Positions 1 to 9,995 of a stretch of 12,211 nucleotides of DNA are shown piece by piece. This stretch comes from Gammaproteobacteria bacterium (GTDB taxonomy: Bacteria > Pseudomonadota > Gammaproteobacteria > Steroidobacterales > Steroidobacteraceae): assembly GCA_030040235.1 (NCBI GenBank), contig JASHUC010000444.1:1-12211 (forward strand). The letters are read 5' to 3'. The position numbers were made by a program, and so were the translations under genes. Below the pieces are notes generated by a model. That model searched no databases, was not told where the DNA came from, and saw only the letters and a program-made list of their open reading frames with translations. Each line of letters starts with the position of its first letter. Within the stretch, counting starts at the first letter, position 1.

Positions 1-1
1 C

Positions 2-3238
<3,237 letters not shown>

Positions 3239-3239
3239 G

Positions 3240-5528
3240 ATGGCGGTCGCCGATCGGGAAATGCCAGCGACGCTCGCCCGCGGGCGCGAGCCGCATCAAG
3301 CGTGGCAGAGCGAGGACAGGATCACGGCCGTGTGGCCCGGCGGCCCGTATCCGCGCGGCGCGACCTGGGACGGAGAAGGTGTCAACTTTGCGCTGTTCTC
3401 CGAGCATGCCACACGCGTCGAGCTCTGCGTGTTCGACGCGAGCGGACGGCACGAGCGCCAACGCATCGAGATCGGGGAGTGTACCGACCTCGTGTGGCAC
3501 TGCTACCTGCCGGAGGCCCGCCCGGGACTGCTCTACGGCTATCGCGTGCACGGCCCGTACGAACCGGAGAAGGGCCTGCGCTTCAATCCAAACAAGCTTC
3601 TCATCGAGCCCTATGCCAAGCAGCTCGAGGGCCGGCTGCGCTGGAGCGATGCGCATTTCGGCTATCGCCTCGGACACTCCAAGGCGGACCTCTCGTTCGA
3701 CAAGCGCGACAGCGCTCCGGGCACCCCCAAGTGCCGCGTGATCGATCCGGCATTCACCTGGGGGGATGACCGCCCGCCGCGCACCCCCTGGCAGGATACG
3801 GTCATCTACGAGCTGCATGTGCGCGGCTTCACCATGCGCCATCCGCAGGTGCCCCCGAGGCTGCGCGGCACCTACGCGGCGCTCGCAACGGCCCCGGTGA
3901 TCGACCACCTGCTGCGCCTCGGGATCACTGCGGTGGAGCTGATGCCGGTGCATGCCTTCATCGACGATCGGCATCTGCTCGACAAGGGCCTCAGAAACTA
4001 CTGGGGCTACAACACCATCGGATTCTTCGCCCCGGAGCGGCGTTACAGCGCGAGCGGCGTGGTCGATGAGTTCAAGACGATGGTCAAGACGCTGCACTCG
4101 GCGGGCATCGAGGTGATTCTCGATGTGGTCTACAACCACACGGCCGAGGGCAACCAGCTCGGTCCCACCCTCGCCTTCCGTGGCCTCGACAATTCGAGCT
4201 ACTACCGCTTGAGTCCCGAGAATCCGCGCTATTACATGGACTTCACGGGCACGGGCAACACGCTCAACCTGCAGCATCCCCGCGTGCTGCAGCTGATCAT
4301 GGACTCCCTGCGCTACTGGGCGTGCGAGATGCACGTCGACGGGTTCCGCTTCGATCTCGCTTCCACCCTCGCACGCGAGCTCTTCGACGTCGACCGGCTC
4401 GGCTCGTTCTTCGACACGATCAGCCAGGACCCGGTTCTCTCTCAGGTGAAGCTCATCGCCGAGCCGTGGGACGTGGGCGCGGGCGGCTACCAGGTGGGGA
4501 ACTTCCCTCCCGGGTGGAACGAGTGGAACGACAAGTACCGCGACTCCATGCGCTCGTACTGGAAGGGCGACGGCGGGCTGATCGGGGAGTTCGCGCGGCG
4601 CTTCTCGGGATCGGCCGACCTGTACGAGGCGAGCGGACGCAAGCCGCACGCCAGCATCAATTTCATCACGGCGCACGACGGCTTCACGCTCGAGGACCTC
4701 GTGAGCTACAACGGCAAGCACAACGAGGCGAACGGCGAGGACAACCGCGACGGGAGCGACAACAACCGCTCCTGGAACTGCGGCGCGGAGGGCGCGACGG
4801 ACGATCCTGCGGTGCGCTCCTTGCGAGCGCAGCAGAGGCGCAACCTCATCGCGACGCTGCTCCTTTCCCAGGGCGTGCCTATGATCCTCGGAGGCGATGA
4901 GCTCGGACATACTCAAGCCGGCAACAACAACGCGTACTGCCAGGACAACGAGATCTCCTGGCTCGCGTGGGAGCTGTCGCCCGAGCAGCGCGAGTTCCTC
5001 GCGTTCGTCGAGCGGATGATCCGTCTGCGCCGCAGCCATGCGGTCTTTGCGCGCCGGCGGTTCCTCTCCGGACGACCGATTCCGGGTGTCGGCGAGAAGG
5101 ATGTGGCGTGGCTCACGCCGGAGGGCACCGAGATGGCCGAGGCGGAGTGGGAGCAGTCCTTCGCCCGCGCGCTCGGGGTGCACCTGGTGGGCGCGGCGCT
5201 CGAGCGCATCGACCGCAGGGGTCACCCGATCAAGGACGACGACTTTCTCCTTATGTTCAATGCGCACTACGAGTCGGTCCCGTTCCTGCTACCCGAGTTC
5301 CACGATGGCCAGCACTGGCTGCTGCTCGCCGACACGGCGCAGCCCGGAGCGGCCGCGCAAGGCAAGCGTTTCTCGGCAGGCGATCGTTACGTGCTGCAGG
5401 GCCGCTCGCTCGCGCTCTTCACCGAGCGACACGATCACCTCCCGGAGCGACACGATGAGCGAACTTTGGAGCAACGCGATGAGCCATCAGCCGGCGCAGC
5501 CGCTCCCGCCGAGCCCCAGGGCGCTTGA
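3240..5528 (+). CDS. glgX: Glycogen debranching enzyme GlgX (isoamylase type, GH13_11)
   Basis: A 762-residue cytoplasmic enzyme that hydrolyses alpha-1,6 branches of glycogen or limit dextrin. An N-terminal CBM48-like domain covers about residues 33-140 (WPGGPYPRGATWDGEGVNFA, YGYRVHGPYEP). The GH13 barrel follows, with ELHVRGFT (191), DVVYNH (295), nucleophile Asp372 in DGFRFDLAS, acid Glu408 in LIAEPWD, and transition-state Asp480 in TAHDG. The GlgX-typical GNNNAYCQDNEISW lies at 561-574. The family core ends around residue 728 (LQGRSLALF). The last 34 residues are a charged, repetitive tail (ERHDHLP, ERHDERTL, EQRDEPS) and then an Ala/Pro-rich end, which makes the protein longer than usual. 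This tail overlaps the start of treZ by 74 bases in another frame and is probably a by-product of that overlap. The start is set by an AGGAGG 5 bases upstream. The gene is almost certainly co-transcribed with treS. Confidence 0.96.
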   Translation: MAVADREMPATLARGREPHQAWQSEDRITAVWPGGPYPRGATWDGEGVNFALFSEHATRVELCVFDASGRHERQRIEIGECTDLVWHCYLPEARPGLLYGYRVHGPYEPEKGLRFNPNKLLIEPYAKQLEGRLRWSDAHFGYRLGHSKADLSFDKRDSAPGTPKCRVIDPAFTWGDDRPPRTPWQDTVIYELHVRGFTMRHPQVPPRLRGTYAALATAPVIDHLLRLGITAVELMPVHAFIDDRHLLDKGLRNYWGYNTIGFFAPERRYSASGVVDEFKTMVKTLHSAGIEVILDVVYNHTAEGNQLGPTLAFRGLDNSSYYRLSPENPRYYMDFTGTGNTLNLQHPRVLQLIMDSLRYWACEMHVDGFRFDLASTLARELFDVDRLGSFFDTISQDPVLSQVKLIAEPWDVGAGGYQVGNFPPGWNEWNDKYRDSMRSYWKGDGGLIGEFARRFSGSADLYEASGRKPHASINFITAHDGFTLEDLVSYNGKHNEANGEDNRDGSDNNRSWNCGAEGATDDPAVRSLRAQQRRNLIATLLLSQGVPMILGGDELGHTQAGNNNAYCQDNEISWLAWELSPEQREFLAFVERMIRLRRSHAVFARRRFLSGRPIPGVGEKDVAWLTPEGTEMAEAEWEQSFARALGVHLVGAALERIDRRGHPIKDDDFLLMFNAHYESVPFLLPEFHDGQHWLLLADTAQPGAAAQGKRFSAGDRYVLQGRSLALFTERHDHLPERHDERTLEQRDEPSAGAAAPAEPQGA
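5424..5480 (+). repeat. Three-copy degenerate repeat carrying ribosome-binding and start signals at the glgX-treZ overlap
   Basis: The 12-mer GAGCGACACGAT occurs exactly at 5424-5435 and 5445-5456, and as GAGCAACGCGAT at 5469-5480, with offsets of 21 and 24 bases. Copies 2 and 3 are each preceded by a G, giving GGAG, and each runs into ATGAGC, so both form a complete ribosome site plus ATG in the treZ frame. Because the offsets are multiples of three, the glgX frame reads ERHDH, ERHDE, EQRDE. This looks like local duplication of a translation start segment inside the 3' end of glgX. Confidence 0.75.
5444..5447 (+). promoter_or_regulatory. Ribosome binding site supporting the treZ start at 5455
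   Basis: GGAG lies 7 bases before the ATG at 5455, inside glgX. A second GGAG at 5468-5471 lies equally well placed, 7 bases before an in-frame ATG at 5479. A third in-frame ATG at 5602, where homology to TreZ begins, has no comparable upstream site. The choice between 5455 and 5479 cannot be settled from the sequence. Confidence 0.55.
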
Positions 5529-7410
5529 GCGCTCGGGGAGACTCGAACCCCAGATGGCTCCGAGCTCAAGCCGCAGCGCGCCGCGTTCGTTGGTGCATCG
5601 CATGCCCTTCGGCGCCGAGCTGACCGCCGAGGGCGCCGTGCGCTTCCGGCTGTGGGCGCCGGCCGCCCGGCGGGTCGAGCTCGCCCTCTACGAGGCGCAC
5701 GGCACGCGTTATCTCGAGGTTCCGGCCGGCGGTGACGGCTGGGTCGAGCTCACAACCGATGCGGCGGGTCCGGGCACCCGGTACCGCTACCGCATCGACG
5801 GGGCGCTCGAGGTGCCCGATCCGGCCTCGCGATTCAATCCGTACGACGTCGCAGGGCCGAGCGTCGTGGTCGATCCGTCGGCCTTCAAATGGACCGACGT
5901 GAGCTGGCGCGCTCCGCCCTGGCACGAGGCGGTGGTCTACGAGCTGCACACCGGCACCTTCACCCCCGCAGGGACCTTCGCCGCCATCGAGGACAAGCTC
6001 GATCACCTCGCCGAGCTCGGCGTCACGGCGATCGAGCTGATGCCGATCGGCGATTTCCCCGGCAGGCGCGGCTGGGGGTACGACGGCGTGCTGCCCTTCG
6101 CCCCCGATTCCGCCTACGGGACGCCCGACGATCTCAAATATCTCGTCTGCGCGGCCCACCAACGCGGCATCGCCGTGATGCTCGACGTGGTTTACAACCA
6201 CTTCGGGCCCGAGGGGAACTACCTCGGGCACTACGCCCCGCAGTTCTTCACCGACCGCCACCACACACCCTGGGGCGCCGCCATCAACTTCGACGGCCCC
6301 GCGAGCCGGCCGGTACGCGACTTCTACGTCCACAACGCGCTCTACTGGCTCACCGAATACCGCCTCGACGGCCTGCGATTCGACGCCGTACACGCGATCT
6401 GCGACTCGAGCTCCCCGCACATCCTCACCGAGATCGCGCGAGCGGTGCGGAGCGGACCGGGCGCGGGCCGCCCCGTCTATCTCATCCTCGAGAACGCGGC
6501 AAACGAGGCACACTGGCTCGGGGAAAGCTTCGATGCGCAGTGGAACGACGACGTGCATCACTCCCTGCACGTCATCCTCACGCGCGAATCCGACGGCTAC
6601 TACGAGGACTTCATGGAGCGTCCGCACGCCATGCTCTGCCGCGCCCTCGCCGAGGGGTTCGCGTATCAGGGCGAGCTCGCGCGGCATTTCGGCCGGGCGC
6701 GGGGCGAGCCGAGCGCGCACCTGTCCCCGAGCGCTTTCGTGAACTCGCTGCAGACGCACGATCAGATCGGCAACCGCGCATTGGGCGAGCGTCTCGCGCA
6801 TCTGGTCGGCAACGAGGCGGCGCGCCGCGCCGCGGCGGCCATCGTACTGCTTGCGCCCGCGACGCCGATGCTCTTCATGGGAGAGGAATGGGAGGCGAGC
6901 GCGCCGTTCACCTACTTCTGCGATTTCGGGCCGGAGCTCGCCGAGAAAGTGCGTGCGGGCAGGCGGCGCGAGTTCTCGCGCTTCGAGAAGTTCCGGCGCG
7001 CCGAGGCGCTCGAGCGCCTCCCGGACCCCGTCGGCGCCGCGACGGTCGAGGCCGCCCGGCTCGATTGGCGGGAGCTGCGCGATCCCGCCCACGCGGCAGC
7101 CCTCGATCACTACCGGCGGCTGCTCGCGCTGCGCCGCCGCGAGATCGCACCGCGCATTCCGCAGATCCGCTCCGCCACCTGCGTGCGGCTCGAGGAGAAT
7201 GGGGCGTTCGCCGTCGATTGGCCGCTCACCGACGGCTCGACGCTGCACCTGCTCGCGAACCTCACGGACCATCCGGTACCGGGCGTCGGCCGCATGAGCG
7301 GGCGGCTCATCTTCGCCACGCACCCCGACATCCGCGCCGCCGTGAGGCGCAACCGGCTCGAGCCCTGGAGCGTCACCTGGCTGCTCTCGCGGCGCCATGC
7401 ACGGCGGTGA
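5455..7410 (+). CDS. treZ: Malto-oligosyltrehalose trehalohydrolase TreZ (GH13_10)
   Basis: A 651-residue enzyme that cleaves trehalose from malto-oligosyltrehalose, the product of TreY. From residue 50 it matches the family: MPFGAEL, then a CBM48-like domain (FRLWAPAARRVEL, 64-76), YELHTGTFTP (162), a barrel with MLDVVYNHFGPEGNYL (242), nucleophile Asp310 in DGLRFDAVHAI, acid Glu346 in LILEN, and Asp436 in THDQIGNRA. The end LEPWSVTWLL is typical of a complete TreZ. Catalytic residues are all present, so the enzyme should be active. Residues 1-49 are a Pro/Ser/Arg-rich extension without visible fold. They are real only if translation starts at 5455 or 5479 (both have GGAG 7 bases upstream) rather than at 5602. 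The gene overlaps glgX by 74 bases, implying coupled translation. Its usual partner treY is reduced to a tail immediately downstream. Confidence 0.95.
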   Translation: MSELWSNAMSHQPAQPLPPSPRALERSGRLEPQMAPSSSRSAPRSLVHRMPFGAELTAEGAVRFRLWAPAARRVELALYEAHGTRYLEVPAGGDGWVELTTDAAGPGTRYRYRIDGALEVPDPASRFNPYDVAGPSVVVDPSAFKWTDVSWRAPPWHEAVVYELHTGTFTPAGTFAAIEDKLDHLAELGVTAIELMPIGDFPGRRGWGYDGVLPFAPDSAYGTPDDLKYLVCAAHQRGIAVMLDVVYNHFGPEGNYLGHYAPQFFTDRHHTPWGAAINFDGPASRPVRDFYVHNALYWLTEYRLDGLRFDAVHAICDSSSPHILTEIARAVRSGPGAGRPVYLILENAANEAHWLGESFDAQWNDDVHHSLHVILTRESDGYYEDFMERPHAMLCRALAEGFAYQGELARHFGRARGEPSAHLSPSAFVNSLQTHDQIGNRALGERLAHLVGNEAARRAAAAIVLLAPATPMLFMGEEWEASAPFTYFCDFGPELAEKVRAGRRREFSRFEKFRRAEALERLPDPVGAATVEAARLDWRELRDPAHAAALDHYRRLLALRRREIAPRIPQIRSATCVRLEENGAFAVDWPLTDGSTLHLLANLTDHPVPGVGRMSGRLIFATHPDIRAAVRRNRLEPWSVTWLLSRRHARR

Positions 7411-7425
7411 GCGGGCCGGCGGGCC

Positions 7426-7644
7426 GTGAACGCCGCGCAGCTCCCGCAGGCAACCGAGCTCCCGCTCGGGGCGCCGGGCTGGGGCGATACCTGGATCGAG
7501 TTGCCTCGCGGCGGTGAGGCGCGCATGCTCGTGAGCGTGCTGGGGGGTACCGGCGTGCAGACCCGCGATGTCGGCGGGCGGTGCGGCGTCGCCCTCTCGG
7601 AGGTGCTGGTCGACTTCCCGGTGGCGCTGCTCATGACGCCATGA
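7426..7644 (+). pseudogene. treY: Probable C-terminal remnant of malto-oligosyltrehalose synthase (treY)
   Basis: A 72-codon open stretch that can start at a GTG 15 bases after the treZ stop, in the same frame as treZ and without a convincing ribosome site. It begins with a Pro/Leu-rich piece, then PLGAPGWGDTWIELP (13-27), and ends VALSEVLVDFPVALL. From memory of the TreY family, its final C-terminal domain has the same layout: a WGDT-x-LP strand, a variable turn and a closing L-x-x-x-FPVALL. A full TreY is roughly 800-1000 residues with a GH13 barrel, and nothing of that barrel is present here. TreY commonly follows treZ, often with malQ between, so a deletion taking malQ and most of treY would leave exactly this. 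The frame is intact, so the loss may be recent or the peptide may serve the next gene, whose ATG overlaps its stop. The alternative is a small unrelated ORF; no alignment was run. Confidence 0.65.
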
Positions 7645-8006
7645 AAATCCGTACCGTCGTCTACCTCTTCGTCCTCGCGATCGTGCTCGCCTTTCTGCTC
7701 GCCAACTGGCACACGATCGCGAGTCCGGCCGATCTCAACTTCTTCGTGGCTCGGATCCACGCGCCCGTCGGCGTACTCGTCGTCATCGTCGCGGGGGTGA
7801 TCGCTGCGATCGCATTCATCGCGCACGGTCTCGCGCGCTATGGCTGGCAGCGCGAGCGACGCAGCCTCTCGAAGGAGCTCGAGCAGCTGCGCACACGAGT
7901 CGATGTGTCGCACGAGATGCGCTTGAACGAGCTGCGCGAGGCCCTCGAGCGCGAGACCGCGGTGATCCGCGCGCAGCTCGAGCGGCTGCTCTCGGACCAG
8001 AGGTGA
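7641..8006 (+). CDS. LapA-domain (DUF1049) inner membrane protein with coiled coil
   Basis: A 121-residue protein with two membrane helices, about residues 5-23 and 42-64, joined by a short loop containing N-W and DLNFF. A charged, highly helical tail at 73-118 (repeated EL, LR and RE heptads) is probably a cytoplasmic coiled coil. Length, the two N-terminal helices and the coiled tail match the lipopolysaccharide assembly protein A domain family. In E. coli, LapA works with LapB in the control of lipopolysaccharide synthesis, but many members are uncharacterised, so the role here is open. The ATG overlaps the stop of the treY remnant as ATGA and has no clear ribosome site, so translation is probably coupled to reading of the remnant. 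That would place it at the end of the sugar operon. It converges on the ABC transporter gene with a 9-base gap. Confidence 0.85.
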   Translation: MKIRTVVYLFVLAIVLAFLLANWHTIASPADLNFFVARIHAPVGVLVVIVAGVIAAIAFIAHGLARYGWQRERRSLSKELEQLRTRVDVSHEMRLNELREALERETAVIRAQLERLLSDQR

Positions 8007-8015
8007 GGGCCTGCG

Positions 8016-9887
8016 CTAGCGATAGCCGCGCGCCTGCAGCGTGAACAGGTGGGCATAGCGGCCGCCGAGCTGCATCAGCTCCTCGTGCCTGCCGCGCTCG
8101 ACGATGCGCCCGCGGTCGAGCACCACGATCTCATCGGCCATGCGCACCGTCGAGAAGCGATGGGAGATGAGAATCGTGATCCGCTCGCGCGCCAGCTGGC
8201 GGAAGTGCTCGAACACCTCGGCCTCCGCCTGGGCATCCATCGCCGCGGTGGGCTCATCGAGCACGAGAATATCCGCGCGCGTGCGCATGAAGGCGCGCGA
8301 CAACGCGATCTTCTGCCATTGGCCGCCCGAGAGCTCACGGCCGTCGCGGAACCACTTGCCGAGCTGCGTGCGGTAGCCGGCCGGGAGCGTCTCCACGAAC
8401 TCGTGTGCCCGGCCCTTGGCCGCCGCTTCACGCCAGCGCCCCTCGTCCTCGAAGTAACGCTCGTCCCCGGCCCCGACGTTCTCCCCGACGAGCATCTGGT
8501 AGCGGACGAAGTCCTGAAAGATGACCCCGATGCGCTCGCGCAGGGCCGTCTCGTCCCACTCGGCGAGATCCTTCCCGTCGAGCAGGATCCGGCCGCTCGT
8601 CGGGGCATAGAGCCGCGTCAGGAGCTTGATGAGCGTCGTCTTGCCCGAGCCGTTCTCTCCGACGAGCGCCAGGCTCGTTCCCGGTGTCAGGTGAAGACTC
8701 ACGTGCTCCAGAGCCGGTTGCTGGGCGTCGGGATACGTGAACGTCACGTCCTCGAATCGAACCCCGTCGCGCGGGCTCGGGCCCTGCACGGCCGCTCCCC
8801 TCGGCGGCGGTACCGGGGTTTCGAGGTACTCGTAGAGCGTCGAGAGATACAGATTGTCCTCATACATCCCGCCGACCGCCGAGAGAATCGCCGAGACGGC
8901 CGCCTGCCCCTGCTTGAACAGCAAGAAGTAGCGGGTCATCTGACCGACCGTGATCACACGGCGCACCGTGCTCACGGCAATCCACGCGTAGGCCCCGTAC
9001 AGCGCGAGTGTTGCGATCAGGCCGAGAGCGAAGCCCCAGAGGTCGCGGCGGATGGTGAGCGCGCGATCCTCGCCATAGAGCGTGCGGAAGATCTCGCGAT
9101 AGCGCTCGAGCAGGCGCCGCCCGAGGCCATAGAGCTTGACCTCCTTGGCGTGATCCTCGCGTGCGAGCACCGTCTCGAGGTAGGTCTGCATGCGCGTCTC
9201 GGGAGAGCGCCAGCGAAAGAGCCGGAAGGCGTCGCCCGAGAACTTCGTCTCGGCAACGAACGCCGGCAGCCCGGCGAGCAACAGCACTGCGACCGCCCAC
9301 GGCGAGAAGCGCACCAGCAGCACGCCGTAGCTCACGAGCGAGATGCCGTTCTGCGCGAGGCCGAAGGTCCGCGTGACGAGCGAGAGCGGCCGGCTGGAGG
9401 CCTCGCGCCGCGCACGGGTCAGCTTGTCGTAGAACTCCGAGTCCTCGAAGTGAGCGAGCGTGAGGGTGAGCGCTTTCTCCAGAATCATCTCGTTCACACG
9501 CTGGCCCAGCTGAGCGCGCAGCAGCGACTGGCAGAGCGAAAGACCGCGCTGCGCAGCGGCGATGGCCGCGACCAGCACGCCCTCGAGCACCACGAATTCG
9601 ATGACGCGCTTCGCATCCGCGCCGCCCGCGCGGATCGCGGCGATCGCCGCATCGACGATGAGCCCCGTCACATAGGCGACGAGCGCCGGCAGCACGCCTG
9701 CAACGATGGTCAGCGCCGCAAAGACGAGCGTGAGCGCGCGGTTGGTGCTCCAGACGATCTCGAGGGCGCGACGGCTGTAGCGGAAGACGCCGAAGAAGCC
9801 GCGAAAAGTGAAGGGCTGAGCGCCACCGGGCGGCGCCGCGGATTCACGGCGCGCGGAGGAATGCGCCGCGGGGGGATGGGCCGCCAT
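8016..9887 (-). CDS. ABC exporter half-transporter (fused permease and ATPase)
   Basis: A 623-residue type IV-like ABC exporter subunit, expected to act as a dimer in the inner membrane. After a Pro/Ala-rich cytoplasmic start, hydrophobic segments lie near residues 51-74, 97-115, 180-212 (possibly two), 286-308 and 318-340. The ATPase covers about 376-620: Walker A GENGSGKTT (410-418), Q-loop IFQDF (456), signature LSGGQWQK (519), Walker B ILVLDEP with catalytic Glu545, and switch His576 in ISHRFST. All ATPase motifs are intact. The signature continues WQK rather than RQR and the D-loop reads AAMDA. I recall both from a peptide/antibiotic-exporter-like branch, but the substrate cannot be named. 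I chose ATG 9887; a GTG at 9968 would add 27 residues with no recognisable character, and neither has a strong ribosome site. It follows the GGDEF-EAL gene on the same strand after 108 bases. Confidence 0.93.
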   Translation of the reverse strand: MAAHPPAAHSSARRESAAPPGGAQPFTFRGFFGVFRYSRRALEIVWSTNRALTLVFAALTIVAGVLPALVAYVTGLIVDAAIAAIRAGGADAKRVIEFVVLEGVLVAAIAAAQRGLSLCQSLLRAQLGQRVNEMILEKALTLTLAHFEDSEFYDKLTRARREASSRPLSLVTRTFGLAQNGISLVSYGVLLVRFSPWAVAVLLLAGLPAFVAETKFSGDAFRLFRWRSPETRMQTYLETVLAREDHAKEVKLYGLGRRLLERYREIFRTLYGEDRALTIRRDLWGFALGLIATLALYGAYAWIAVSTVRRVITVGQMTRYFLLFKQGQAAVSAILSAVGGMYEDNLYLSTLYEYLETPVPPPRGAAVQGPSPRDGVRFEDVTFTYPDAQQPALEHVSLHLTPGTSLALVGENGSGKTTLIKLLTRLYAPTSGRILLDGKDLAEWDETALRERIGVIFQDFVRYQMLVGENVGAGDERYFEDEGRWREAAAKGRAHEFVETLPAGYRTQLGKWFRDGRELSGGQWQKIALSRAFMRTRADILVLDEPTAAMDAQAEAEVFEHFRQLARERITILISHRFSTVRMADEIVVLDRGRIVERGRHEELMQLGGRYAHLFTLQARGYR

Positions 9888-9995
9888 GCCGGGGAGTGTG
9901 CAGCGCCACCCCCCCGTGCGGCAACGTCGCGACCTTAGGCGCCCCTCGGCGTCGAGCTGCAGCGTCACGAGCGGCCGGCTGCGCAGCAGGCCCGC

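Noticed and set aside
5526..5601. Frameshift or sequencing error at the glgX end, suggested by its odd repetitive tail
   Set aside because: The overlap has clean ribosome sites and start codons for treZ, and the GlgX core is already complete before the tail, so overlap plus local duplication explains it.
5566..7398. A 610-codon minus-strand open frame antisense to treZ
   Set aside because: Shadow of treZ with no motif or ribosome site; treZ shows all catalytic residues.
8049..9938. A 629-codon plus-strand open frame opposite the ABC transporter
   Set aside because: Low-complexity Arg/Glu/Leu composition with no domain; the minus-strand frame carries every ABC motif.
9888..9968. N-terminal extension of the ABC transporter from a GTG at 9968
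   Set aside because: No ribosome site and 27 residues without exporter-like character; the ATG at 9887 gives a normal-length protein. Not excluded outright.
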